Shown here piece by piece: positions 13,892 through 21,372 of a DNA stretch of 23,336 nucleotides; the first letter of the stretch is position 1; every line of letters begins with the position of its first letter. The DNA comes from Minisyncoccota bacterium (lineage in GTDB: Bacteria > Patescibacteriota > Minisyncoccia > Phycocordibacterales > JAACPR01): assembly GCA_018061745.1 (NCBI GenBank), contig JAGOTN010000004.1, forward strand, positions 1 to 23,336, given 5' to 3'. Both the position numbers and the translations under genes were made by a program. Under the pieces are notes generated by a model, which did not search any database, was not told where the DNA came from, and worked only from the letters and a program-made list of their open reading frames with translations.

Positions 13892-15082
13892 ATGGCAGAA
13901 TTTAATCGTTCAAAGCCACATGTAAACGTTGGAACAATTGGTCACGTTGACCACGGAAAGACAACACTTACAGCGGCATTATTACACTCACTAAAACTTG
14001 CTGGTAAAGAAGTAACAGAGAAATCTGTTGATCAAATCGACAAGGCTCCAGAAGAAAAAGCTCGAGGTATTACAATCTCACTTTCTCACAACGAGTATTC
14101 ATCTGATGCGCGTCACTACGCTCACATCGATGCACCAGGTCACGCCGACTACATTAAGAACATGATTACAGGAGCCGCTCAAATGGATGGTGCTGTACTT
14201 GTTGTAGCTGCTACAGACGGTATGATGCCTCAAACTCGAGAACACGTTCTACTTGCAAAACAAGTTGGTGTTCCAAAGATTATCGTTTTCATCAACAAAT
14301 CAGACATGGTAGATGATACTGAAATGATTGATCTAGTTGAAGAAGAAATTAGAGAACTTCTAGACAAAAACGGATTTGATGGACAAAACGCTCCAGTTAT
14401 CCGAGGTTCAGCTCTTAAAGCTCTTGAAGCTTCATCTCCTGATGATGAATGGGTAAAGAAAGTACTTTCACTTGTGGAAGCTATGGATACATACATCCCA
14501 GTACCAGTTCGAGATATCGAAAAACCATTCCTAATGCCAATTGAAGATATTTTCTCAATTGAAGGACGAGGAACAGTTGTTACTGGAAAAATCGCAAGAG
14601 GAAAGGTTAAAGTTGGAGAAGAAGTTGCAATCGTTGGTCTTAAAGACACAGTGAAAACAACTGTTACTGGTATTGAAATGTTCAACAAGCAACTTCAAGA
14701 AGGTCTTGCTGGAGACAACGCCGGAATTCTACTTCGAGGAGCTAAAAAAGAAGACATTCACCGAGGACAAGTTCTTGCTTTCCCTGGATCTGTTACTCCA
14801 CATACACACTTCGAAGCCGAAGTTTATGTTCTAAAGAAAGAAGAAGGAGGACGACACACACCATTCTTTACAGGTTACAAACCACAATTCTACATCCAAA
14901 CAACTGACGTTACTGGAGAAGTAACTCTAAAAGAAGGTGTTGAAATGGTTATGCCAGGAGATACAACAACTTTCATCGTAAAGCTTGTAGCCCCAGTTGC
15001 TCTTGAAGAACAACAAAGATTTGCTATCCGAGAAGGAGGTAAAACTGTTGGAGCTGGAGTTGTAACAAAGATCGTAGCTTAA
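13892..15082 (+). CDS. tuf: Elongation factor Tu
   Basis: EF-Tu brings aminoacyl-tRNA to the ribosome as a GTP complex. The 396-residue protein starts [25 protein letters not shown] (given here in part by the P-loop GHVDHGKT, 17-24). It has RGITIS, DAPGH (80-84) with catalytic H84, and NKSD (135-138); the more usual forms are DCPGH and NKCD. Three domains are complete. The frame stays open upstream to 13862, but the conserved N-terminus starts at 13892. Arg is written mainly with CGA (9 of 14). It is separated from fusA by 4.6 kb and is instead joined to the S10 operon, 83 nt before rpsJ. Confidence 0.98.
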   Translation: MAEFNRSKPHVNVGTIGHVDHGKTTLTAALLHSLKLAGKEVTEKSVDQIDKAPEEKARGITISLSHNEYSSDARHYAHIDAPGHADYIKNMITGAAQMDGAVLVVAATDGMMPQTREHVLLAKQVGVPKIIVFINKSDMVDDTEMIDLVEEEIRELLDKNGFDGQNAPVIRGSALKALEASSPDDEWVKKVLSLVEAMDTYIPVPVRDIEKPFLMPIEDIFSIEGRGTVVTGKIARGKVKVGEEVAIVGLKDTVKTTVTGIEMFNKQLQEGLAGDNAGILLRGAKKEDIHRGQVLAFPGSVTPHTHFEAEVYVLKKEEGGRHTPFFTGYKPQFYIQTTDVTGEVTLKEGVEMVMPGDTTTFIVKLVAPVALEEQQRFAIREGGKTVGAGVVTKIVA

Positions 15083-15165
15083 TTAAATTAAAACTTTTTT
15101 TACGACAAGATCTCTAATTATCCAAAAGGATAAAGAACATTGGCGAATTTAAGGTAAAAATCAAT

Positions 15166-15507
15166 ATGACAACATCAAAAAAAAGCACATCACAATCAGG
15201 TTCAGCAGTACTAAGAATCAGAGTAAGAGCTTACGAAAGCAAAATTCTAGATTCTTCTGTTAAACAAATCATGGACACAGCTCTACGATTTGGAGCCGAA
15301 GTTAGTGGACCAATCCCTTTACCTACAGAGATTAAGAAGTACACAGTAAACCGTTCTACATTCGTATATAAAGACGCGCGAGAACAGTTTGAAATGCGAA
15401 TTCATAAACGACTTATTGACATTTTAAATCCTGAGGCTAAGGTGATCGAAGCTCTAACAAATCTATCGCTCCCATCTGGAGTTAACGTAGATGTAAAGAT
15501 GATATAA
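15166..15507 (+). CDS. rpsJ: 30S ribosomal protein S10
   Basis: S10 is part of the 30S head and, as NusE, takes part in antitermination. The 113-residue product has LRIRVRAYESKILDSSVKQI (about 16-35), the GPIPLPTEIKKYTVNRS loop and the C-terminal IHKRLIDILNPEAKVIEAL. A Ser/Thr-rich N-terminal tail of about 14 residues precedes the core. The intergenic stretch from tuf carries a small TTATCC/GGATAA hairpin without a T-run, so read-through from tuf is expected. rplC follows after 5 nt. This is the first gene of the S10 set. Confidence 0.97.
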   Translation: MTTSKKSTSQSGSAVLRIRVRAYESKILDSSVKQIMDTALRFGAEVSGPIPLPTEIKKYTVNRSTFVYKDAREQFEMRIHKRLIDILNPEAKVIEALTNLSLPSGVNVDVKMI

Positions 15508-15512
15508 CCAAC

Positions 15513-16130
15513 ATGAAATTCATTCTTGGAGAAAAGCAGAATATGACACAAATTTTCGGAGACGACGGGCGTGTTCAACCTGTGACAGTAATAAAAACTT
15601 CACCTGTTGTGATCACTCAAATAAAGACTCTGGAGAATGATGGATATGACGCAGTACAAGTTGGTTTTGGAGATCAAAAGAAAGAGCGTCGAAATAAAGC
15701 TCAAATTGGTCACACTAAAGACTTGGATGCTGTATTTATGGTGATGCGTGAAAACCGTGCATCAGAAGACACTGTTAAAGATTTAAACGTTGGAGATAAA
15801 ATTGATCTAGATTCTTTTGAAGAAGGGCAGTTTGTAAGAACTTCATCTATTTCAAAAGGTAAAGGTTTTCAAGGTGTTGTTAAAAGATGGAACTTCTCAG
15901 GAGGTCCTAGAACTCACGGACAAAAACACAATGAACGATCTCCGGGATCTATTGGTGCTGGTGGAGTTCAAAATGTTAGAAAAGGAAAGAAAATGGGAGG
16001 ACGAACAGGTAGTGATAGAGTTTCTCTAAAAAAAGTGAGAATTGTTAAAATCAACAAAGAAACAGGAGAGATCTTTGTTCGAGGGGCAATTCCAGGTCGT
16101 CGAGGAACCCTTGTTGAAATTCGAGGTTAA
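15513..16130 (+). CDS. rplC: 50S ribosomal protein L3
   Basis: L3 is an early assembly protein whose loop reaches the peptidyl-transferase centre. The 205-residue product starts MKFILGEKQNMTQIF and contains GKGFQGVVKRWNFSGGPRTHG (about 112-132). It continues with NERSPGSIGAGG and KGKKMGGRTG. In the extended loop the usual PGRV before KGKKM is replaced by QNVR. It is tightly packed between rpsJ (5 nt) and rplD (11 nt), consistent with one transcript. No Shine-Dalgarno sequence precedes the start. Confidence 0.97.
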   Translation: MKFILGEKQNMTQIFGDDGRVQPVTVIKTSPVVITQIKTLENDGYDAVQVGFGDQKKERRNKAQIGHTKDLDAVFMVMRENRASEDTVKDLNVGDKIDLDSFEEGQFVRTSSISKGKGFQGVVKRWNFSGGPRTHGQKHNERSPGSIGAGGVQNVRKGKKMGGRTGSDRVSLKKVRIVKINKETGEIFVRGAIPGRRGTLVEIRG

Positions 16131-16141
16131 TTAAAAATATC

Positions 16142-16804
16142 ATGGAAAATAAAGTTTACAGCACAGACGGAAAAGAAGTTTCAAAGGTAAAACTACCAGA
16201 AGATGTTTTTGGGTTGCCTTGGAATGCCGATTTAGTTCACCAAGTTATTACAAGTATCTTGTCATCTCAAAGAGATGCTATTGCTCATACTAAAGACCGA
16301 AGTGAAGTAAGAGGGGGAGGTAAAAAACCTTGGAAACAAAAGGGTACTGGACGAGCACGACACGGTTCAAAGAGATCACCTATTTGGGCTGGTGGAGGTA
16401 TTACTTTCGGTCCTAGAAATGAAAAAAACTTCGATCGTAAAGTTAATAAGAAAATGAAAACAAAAGCTTTGTATACAATTCTTTCTCAAAAGATGCGTGA
16501 TGGAGAGGTTTTGTTTATCGACTCAATCAACTTTGCAGAACCAAAAACTTCAATAGCAAAAGATATGATCAAAGCTATCGCAAAGGGTAGTGGATGTGAT
16601 GATTTAGCTACAAAACGAAAAAACACAGCTTATGTTGCAACAGATGTTAATGACAAAGTTGCAAAGAAAAGTTTTGACAACTTCGGAAACTTCAAATTAG
16701 ATGAAGTTCGAAACTTAAACCCAGTAGATTTGATGACATACAAATATGTATTAATCGAAAATCCTGAATTAAGTCTACCGGCTCTAACTGCTAGAATGAA
16801 ATAA
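16142..16804 (+). CDS. rplD: 50S ribosomal protein L4
   Basis: L4 lines the peptide exit tunnel; in E. coli it also represses the S10 operon through the rpsJ leader. The 220-residue product carries the tunnel-loop signature TKDRSEVRGGGKKPWKQKG plus TGRARHGSKRSPIWAGG (about 50-84), then FGPR. The C-terminal half is the usual alpha/beta part, somewhat enriched in Lys and Asp. It overlaps nothing and leaves a single base before rplW. There is no obvious L4-binding leader before rpsJ, since tuf lies there. Confidence 0.96.
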   Translation: MENKVYSTDGKEVSKVKLPEDVFGLPWNADLVHQVITSILSSQRDAIAHTKDRSEVRGGGKKPWKQKGTGRARHGSKRSPIWAGGGITFGPRNEKNFDRKVNKKMKTKALYTILSQKMRDGEVLFIDSINFAEPKTSIAKDMIKAIAKGSGCDDLATKRKNTAYVATDVNDKVAKKSFDNFGNFKLDEVRNLNPVDLMTYKYVLIENPELSLPALTARMK

Positions 16805-16805
16805 T

Positions 16806-17117
16806 ATGACAACTTCAACTAATACAAAAAAAGATTTAACATGGGTATTACGAAGTCCTCGTATTACAGAAAAGGCAGCATTAAAAGCTGAAGAGGGAGT
16901 TTATGTTTTTGAAGTAAGCACAGACGCAACAAAAGGTGATATTGCAAAAGCAATTGCAGAAGTGTATAAAGTAAATCCAATTGCTGTAAATATTGCTAGA
17001 ATTCCAGCAAAAAAAGTTGTACGCAAAAAAGCTAAAGGAACAAAAACAGGTTACAAAGCTGGTCGAAAGAAGGCGTATGTTTATCTAAAAAAAGGAGAAA
17101 CAATTGAATTTGTATAA
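16806..17117 (+). CDS. rplW: 50S ribosomal protein L23
   Basis: L23 sits at the exit of the peptide tunnel and is the docking point for trigger factor and SRP. The 103-residue protein starts MTTSTNTKKDLTWVLRSPRITEKAALKAE, with LRSPRITEKA as the family signature. It continues with YVFEVSTDATKGDIAKAIAEVYKV and ends in a basic loop and YVYLKKGETIEF. It is one base from rplD and 3 nt from rplB. The preceding stop and its own start are packed as TAATATG. Confidence 0.96.
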   Translation: MTTSTNTKKDLTWVLRSPRITEKAALKAEEGVYVFEVSTDATKGDIAKAIAEVYKVNPIAVNIARIPAKKVVRKKAKGTKTGYKAGRKKAYVYLKKGETIEFV

Positions 17118-17120
17118 AAT

Positions 17121-17969
17121 ATGAAAAAGTATAAACCAACATCACCGAGCCGACGAAATATGACTTCTATAAAGTATAAGGATTTTCTTACTACTTCAAA
17201 ACCAAACAAGTCTTTGACTAAGGGGTTTAAAAGAAGTGTAGGACGAAACAATCTTGGTAGAGTCACATCAAGACACAAGGGAGGTGGACATAAAAGACTA
17301 TATAGAGATATTGATTTTGTTTATAACAAAAAAGATATTCCTGCAAAAATTGAAACTATTGAATACGATCCAAACAGAACAGCTTTCATCGCTCTTGCTG
17401 TTTATCAAGACGGGGAAAGACGATATGTTGTTGTTCCTCAATCAATGAAAGTAGGGGATAAATTCGTTGTTGGAGAAACTGTAAAAGTTTCAACAGGAAA
17501 CAGAATGCCACTTTCAAATATTCCACTAGGAACATTTGTATTCAACATTGAACTACAACACGAAGGAGGTTCAAAGCTTGTTCGTTCTGCTGGAAACTAT
17601 GCAGAAGTTGTAGCTCAAGATACTGATGCTAAAGTAACTCAAATTAAATTACCTTCATCTGAAATTCGAAAAGTGAAATCAAACTGTTGGGCAACTATCG
17701 GTTCTATTTCAAACCCAGAAGAAAAACTTCGAAATCTTGGAAAGGCTGGAACAAGTCGACATCTTGGAATCCGACCTACTGTTCGTGGTTCTGCCATGAA
17801 CGCAGTGGATCACCCTCATGGAGGAGGAGAAGGACGACAAGGTATTGGTTTGCGACGTGGTCCGAAGACTAGAGAAGGAAAGCTTGCTTATGGTGTGAAG
17901 ACACGAAAAGTGAAGAAGTATTCAGCTCCGATGATTGTTTCTAGACGAAAGACTAAGAGAAATAAATAA
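17121..17969 (+). CDS. rplB: 50S ribosomal protein L2
   Basis: L2 is a primary 23S rRNA-binding protein needed for subunit association and peptidyl transfer. At 282 residues it is normal. Landmarks are MKKYKPTSPSRRNM, GRVTSRHKGGGHKRLYR (about 46-62), the GTFVFNIEL stretch, the RKV-x-S-x-C-W-A-T-I-G region and the VDHPHGGGEGR loop that reaches the catalytic centre. Its last codon and stop form the 5' arm of inverted-repeat element B. In most bacteria rpsS follows directly; here 5.3 kb of other genes intervene. Confidence 0.97.
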   Translation: MKKYKPTSPSRRNMTSIKYKDFLTTSKPNKSLTKGFKRSVGRNNLGRVTSRHKGGGHKRLYRDIDFVYNKKDIPAKIETIEYDPNRTAFIALAVYQDGERRYVVVPQSMKVGDKFVVGETVKVSTGNRMPLSNIPLGTFVFNIELQHEGGSKLVRSAGNYAEVVAQDTDAKVTQIKLPSSEIRKVKSNCWATIGSISNPEEKLRNLGKAGTSRHLGIRPTVRGSAMNAVDHPHGGGEGRQGIGLRRGPKTREGKLAYGVKTRKVKKYSAPMIVSRRKTKRNK

Positions 17970-18117
17970 TTTAATACACAAAATATTATTTTGGGAGGAC
18001 CCACGATAAAGCAAAAAGGAGGCGCAAAGCGCCTCCTTTTTGCTTTTCGTTTCGCTCGGCGTTTATGACGCCTGCGCAATGTCCTCCCAAAATAATATTT
18101 TGTGTATTAAATTATTT
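17964..18117 (+). repeat. Nested three-helix inverted-repeat element, copy B (rplB 3' end)
   Basis: The outer arms are a perfect 37-bp inverted repeat, 17964-18000 with 18081-18117. The left arm starts exactly at the last sense codon of rplB. After 7 nt (CCACGAT) comes an 18-bp hairpin (18008-18025 with 18029-18046, AAA loop). Then follow linker TCGTTTCGCTC (18047-18057), hairpin GGCGT/ACGCC (18058-18062 with 18068-18072) and TGCGCAAT before the right arm. CGC (18053-18055) can also pair with GCG (18074-18076). Order, spacing and linkers match copy A after fusA, while the arms have no sequence in common with it. The element is placed where the S10 operon is interrupted. Confidence 0.87.
18008..18046 (+). 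terminator. Rho-independent terminator inside element B
   Basis: An 18-bp perfect stem has a GGAGGCGC/GCGCCTCC top, an AAA loop and A-rich/T-rich lower strands. The 3' strand ends TTTTTGCTTTT. It would stop transcription of the tuf-rpsJ-rplCDWB unit. Confidence 0.8.
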
Positions 18118-18147
18118 GTTGCAGAGTTTTTTGTAGAAGGAAGTTAT

Positions 18148-18176
18148 TTGTTTTATTTTAAAAAATCAATTAAAAT
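18148..18176 (+). promoter_or_regulatory. Promoter of the large surface-protein gene
   Basis: TTGTTT (18148-18153) and TAAAAT (18171-18176) are 17 nt apart, with a leader of about 23 nt. It begins 30 bp after the right arm of element B, so the gene is transcribed independently of the S10 operon. Confidence 0.5.
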
Positions 18177-18205
18177 AATGGGAGTCAAATGCACAATTTT
18201 TATTT

Positions 18206-21200
18206 ATGAAAATTAAAAAATTAAAAATAATAAATAAAGAATTTTTGTATAATGCAGGAGCTCTTTTGGTAGGATGTTTATTTATTTTAGGAGCGTATTC
18301 AAGTAATTTTTCTAGCACAACTTGGTCTTCTAGTTGTTCTGATTTTAATGGGCAATACAATAATTGTATTGCCACAAACGGTTGTAGTTGGCCATATTCA
18401 GGTGGTACAGGGAACTGTACTGATTTTAATGGTAATCAACCAAGTTGTCAGGGTGCATCAGGATGTTCATATCCTGGAAACTCAGGAAGTTGTAATACTT
18501 TTAATGGTAATCAATCTAATTGTCAGAACACATTAGGATGTTCATACCCTGGAAACTCAGGAAGTTGCTCGAGTTATAATGGTAATCAATCAGGTTGTCA
18601 GGGTGCGTCAGGCTGTTCCTATCCTGCAAACTTAGGAGATTGTTCCGCTTATTCTTATAGTGAATTTCAGTGTGGATCCGTTTCTGGTTGTTCTGCTAGT
18701 TACACTAGTTGTGGTGGTTTTATGGATCAAGGATCATGTTCTCCTTCGGGTTGTACTTGGAATGAAGGGATGAATCAGTGTGATGGTAGTTTTTATTCTA
18801 GTTGTACAGGTGGTTACGACGATGGATCTTGTACAGGAAATTACGACGATGGATCTTGTACAGGAAACTATGATGATGGTTCATGTACTGGGAGTTATGA
18901 TCAAAATATTTGTACAGGTACATATGACGGATTTGCTCCTGCATTTTCCAGTGCTGATATAAATGGAAACGCTCTTACTATTACTTTTGATGAGCCTTTA
19001 GATGAATCGTATACTCCTTCTGTTAATGATTTTTCTGTTTTAGCAAATTCTAACAGTAAAGCTGTTGCTAGTCTTTATGTTAGTGGATCGACCGTGGTGC
19101 TGACACTTGAATACCCTGTTGTTTCTTTGGATTATGTTACTGTTAGTTACACTCTTCCTATTACTGGTGGCAACATAAAGGATGCTGCTGGAAATATTAC
19201 AGGTACTTTTTCTAATCAAAATGTGACAAATAATACAGCTGACACAATCCCTCCTACTATTACAAATGTTACCTCCGGTCTGTCAAATGGAACATATGGT
19301 CCTGGAGATATTATCGACATCGACGTCACCTTCTCGGAAGCTGTCACTTCAACTGGAAACGTTACAGTCACATTGGAAACCGGTGCCACAGATAGAACAT
19401 GTACGTTCACTGTTTCAGGTGAGACCATGGGAACATGTAATTACACTGTGCAAGCTGGGGATGTTTCAGCGGATCTAACTGTCTCTTCGATTTCAGGAAC
19501 AATTGCAGATCAACTAGCAAACGCAATGGTGAGTTTCACTCCTGCAACAAACCTCGCTGCAAACAAGGCGTTTGTGATTGATCCTGATGAAGTCGCTGAT
19601 GTTTGGACTGAACAAACTGGATCAGGTTCAAGAAGTTGGGATAGCATCACCTCATCATCTAATGGTACGAAACTCGCCGCTGCTCATTACGGTGGATACA
19701 TCTACACCTCAACCGACTCAGGCGTTACATGGACCACAAACTCAAATTCTTCAGGCTCAAGAAATTGGTACAGTATCACCTCATCATCGGACGGTGTTAA
19801 TTTGGCAGCGGGTGTAAATGGTGGATACATCTACACCTCAACCGACTCAGGTGCTACGTGGACCGCACAAACAACTGCAGGTTCTAGAAATTGGAACGGT
19901 ATCACCTCATCATCGGACGGTGTTACGTTGGCTGCTGCAGCTAGTGGATACATCTACACTTCAACCGACTCAGGTGCTACGTGGACCGAACAAACAACCG
20001 CAGGTTCTAGAATGTGGGGCGATATCACCTCATCATCTGATGGGACAAAACTCGCAGCGGGTGTAAATGGTGGATACATCTACACCTCAACCGACTCAGG
20101 TGCTACGTGGAGTACAAACTCAAATTCTTCAGGCTCAAGAAGTTGGTACGGTATAACCTCATCATCTGATGGGACAAAACTCGCAGCAGTTGTTCGTGGT
20201 GGATACATCTACACCTCAACCGACTCAGGTGCTACGTGGACTGAGAGAACCTTGGCGGGTATAAACCACTGGGAAGACATCACTATATCATCTGATGGTT
20301 CCAAACTCGCCGCTGCTGATAATAGTGGATACATCTACACCTCAACCAACTCAGGTGCTACTTGGACAGCTCAGACACCTGCTGGTTCAAGAAGTTGGAA
20401 AAGTATAACCTCATCATCTGATGGAACCAAACTTGCTGCTAATGTTGGGTTTAGTGGTTCCGGATACATCTACACCACCACCCTTAGTTTTGAGGATGAA
20501 GACGCCACACCCCCAACCATCACCTCCGTCTCTTCCGACAAAACAAACGGAACATACGGTGTTGGGGAAGTAGTCGACATCGACGTCACCTTTTCAGAAG
20601 CGGTCACTTCAACTGGGAACGTCACCGTCACACTTGAAACCGGTGCCACAGATAGAACTTGTACTTTCACTGTTTCAAATGAAACCACCGGAACATGTAA
20701 CTACACAATTCAAACAGGAGACACTAGTGCAGATCTTACAGTATCTTCAATCTCAGGAACAATCGCAGATCAATCCTCAAATGCAATGATTTCATTTACT
20801 ATCGGTACCAATCTTGCTGCAAGCAAATCATTTGTGATTGATACAACTGTTCCACCAGAAGAACCAGACGATGAAGAGGTCGTAGTCGAAGAAACCTCTC
20901 GACGTGGATCATCAGGAGGATCACGTACCTCATTCTCAAACGCAGTTAACACAATCTCTAATGCCACAAACAATCTATTCACTAAAATAGATAATCTTCT
21001 AACAAGACTAAAAGAAGTATTAACAAACAATCCTGAAGACAAAGAAACTGTTGATGCTATTGTTGGTGATCTAAAAAATGAATTTGCAGAAACATTTCAA
21101 ACTACAAACGAATCAGAATCATTCCAATTCAACATTGACCTAGAACTTGGAGTTGTGCATCCTGATGTTAAACGCCTTCAACAATTCTTAAACAACAATG

Positions 21201-21364
21201 GATATATTGTTGCAGAAGCTGGACCTGGATCAATTGGAAGTGAAACAGAAATGTATGGATACGCCACACAAGCTGCTGTGATTAGATTACAGAAGAATAA
21301 TAATATTCTACCGAGTGTTGGGTATTTTGGGGTGAAGACTAGGAATTTTGTAAACAATATTTAA
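18206..21364 (+). CDS. Large mosaic surface protein: Cys-rich repeats, SwmB-like and Ig-like domains, Asp-box propeller, peptidoglycan-binding C-terminus
   Basis: The 1052-residue protein has an N-terminal signal or anchor helix (15-31). A lipobox-like LVGC occurs at 21-24, but hydrophobic residues continue past it. Residues 44-199 hold about six Cys-rich modules of roughly 25 residues (C-x-x-FNGNQ-x-x-CQ-x-x-x-GCSYP). Residues 200-240 are CTGNYDDGS-type repeats. Residues 243-344 resemble a SwmB domain. An Ig-like domain (349-460) is repeated almost unchanged at 769-880. Between them are seven 41-43-residue blades with the Asp-box STDSGATW, predicting a seven-bladed propeller. A linker and coiled region (885-970) lead to a PG_binding_1-like C-terminus (975-1052). 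It is probably a wall-bound adhesin or carbohydrate-binding protein; the ligand is unknown. Confidence 0.85.
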   Translation: MKIKKLKIINKEFLYNAGALLVGCLFILGAYSSNFSSTTWSSSCSDFNGQYNNCIATNGCSWPYSGGTGNCTDFNGNQPSCQGASGCSYPGNSGSCNTFNGNQSNCQNTLGCSYPGNSGSCSSYNGNQSGCQGASGCSYPANLGDCSAYSYSEFQCGSVSGCSASYTSCGGFMDQGSCSPSGCTWNEGMNQCDGSFYSSCTGGYDDGSCTGNYDDGSCTGNYDDGSCTGSYDQNICTGTYDGFAPAFSSADINGNALTITFDEPLDESYTPSVNDFSVLANSNSKAVASLYVSGSTVVLTLEYPVVSLDYVTVSYTLPITGGNIKDAAGNITGTFSNQNVTNNTADTIPPTITNVTSGLSNGTYGPGDIIDIDVTFSEAVTSTGNVTVTLETGATDRTCTFTVSGETMGTCNYTVQAGDVSADLTVSSISGTIADQLANAMVSFTPATNLAANKAFVIDPDEVADVWTEQTGSGSRSWDSITSSSNGTKLAAAHYGGYIYTSTDSGVTWTTNSNSSGSRNWYSITSSSDGVNLAAGVNGGYIYTSTDSGATWTAQTTAGSRNWNGITSSSDGVTLAAAASGYIYTSTDSGATWTEQTTAGSRMWGDITSSSDGTKLAAGVNGGYIYTSTDSGATWSTNSNSSGSRSWYGITSSSDGTKLAAVVRGGYIYTSTDSGATWTERTLAGINHWEDITISSDGSKLAAADNSGYIYTSTNSGATWTAQTPAGSRSWKSITSSSDGTKLAANVGFSGSGYIYTTTLSFEDEDATPPTITSVSSDKTNGTYGVGEVVDIDVTFSEAVTSTGNVTVTLETGATDRTCTFTVSNETTGTCNYTIQTGDTSADLTVSSISGTIADQSSNAMISFTIGTNLAASKSFVIDTTVPPEEPDDEEVVVEETSRRGSSGGSRTSFSNAVNTISNATNNLFTKIDNLLTRLKEVLTNNPEDKETVDAIVGDLKNEFAETFQTTNESESFQFNIDLELGVVHPDVKRLQQFLNNNGYIVAEAGPGSIGSETEMYGYATQAAVIRLQKNNNILPSVGYFGVKTRNFVNNI
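18335..18925 (+). repeat. Cys-rich tandem repeat region of the surface protein
   Basis: This encodes residues 44-240. Degenerate tandem units of about 75 bp each hold three Cys codons (TGT) and the motif FNGNQ. They are followed by about four 27-bp units encoding TGNYDDGSC, two of which are nearly identical at the DNA level. The density of cysteine suggests many disulfides and an extracellular place. Confidence 0.8.
19250..19585 (+). repeat. Ig-like domain direct repeat, first copy
   Basis: Encodes residues 349-460 (PPTITNV ... AFVID). The second copy is exactly 420 codons downstream. Stretches such as those encoding ETGATDRTCTFTVS and DIDVTFSEAVTSTGNVTVTL are identical in protein and nearly so in DNA. 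Confidence 0.85.
19601..20491 (+). repeat. Seven tandem Asp-box blades
   Basis: Encodes residues 466-762. Each unit is 123-129 bp with the consensus W-x-x-ITSSSDGTKLAA-x-x-x-GGYIYTSTDSGATW. The closing Trp of the blades falls at 467, 509, 552, 593, 635, 678 and 720. Five Asp-boxes are canonical, the sixth has Asn for Asp, and the seventh is degenerate. Parts of the units are identical in DNA for more than 30 bp, indicating recent tandem duplication or gene conversion. Confidence 0.9.
20510..20845 (+). repeat. Ig-like domain direct repeat, second copy
   Basis: Encodes residues 769-880 (PPTITSV ... SFVID), the partner of the copy at 19250-19585. The two copies flank the propeller in the same frame. 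Confidence 0.85.
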
Positions 21365-21371
21365 TATTGTT
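21353..21371. terminator. Possible weak bidirectional terminator between convergent genes
   Basis: AACAATATT and AATATTGTT form a perfect 9-bp inverted repeat around a single T. It spans the surface-protein stop codon and ends 2 nt before the stop codon of the leftward peptidase gene. It is all A/T apart from one pair and has no long T-run, so termination would be inefficient. Confidence 0.3.
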
Positions 21372-21372
21372 G

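Noticed and set aside
14230..14688. Leftward 152-codon frame inside tuf
   Set aside because: Shadow of EF-Tu, Ser/Ile/Thr-rich without domain features.
15118..15133. TTATCC/GGATAA hairpin between tuf and rpsJ as a terminator
   Set aside because: Short, A/T-rich and followed by AAGAACAT, not a T-run; tuf and rpsJ are probably co-transcribed.
17964..18117. Insertion sequence or transposon ends
   Set aside because: No transposase frame lies between the arms, no target duplication is visible, and the arms differ between the two copies, which terminal inverted repeats of one element would not.
18206..18277. Lipoprotein signal (LVGC) on the surface protein
   Set aside because: The hydrophobic stretch continues past the cysteine, so a plain signal or anchor helix is more likely; not excluded.
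19601..20491. Regularly spaced direct repeats resembling a CRISPR array
   Set aside because: The repeats are 123-129 bp apart, lie in one long open frame and encode protein blades with the Asp-box motif. There are no cas genes.
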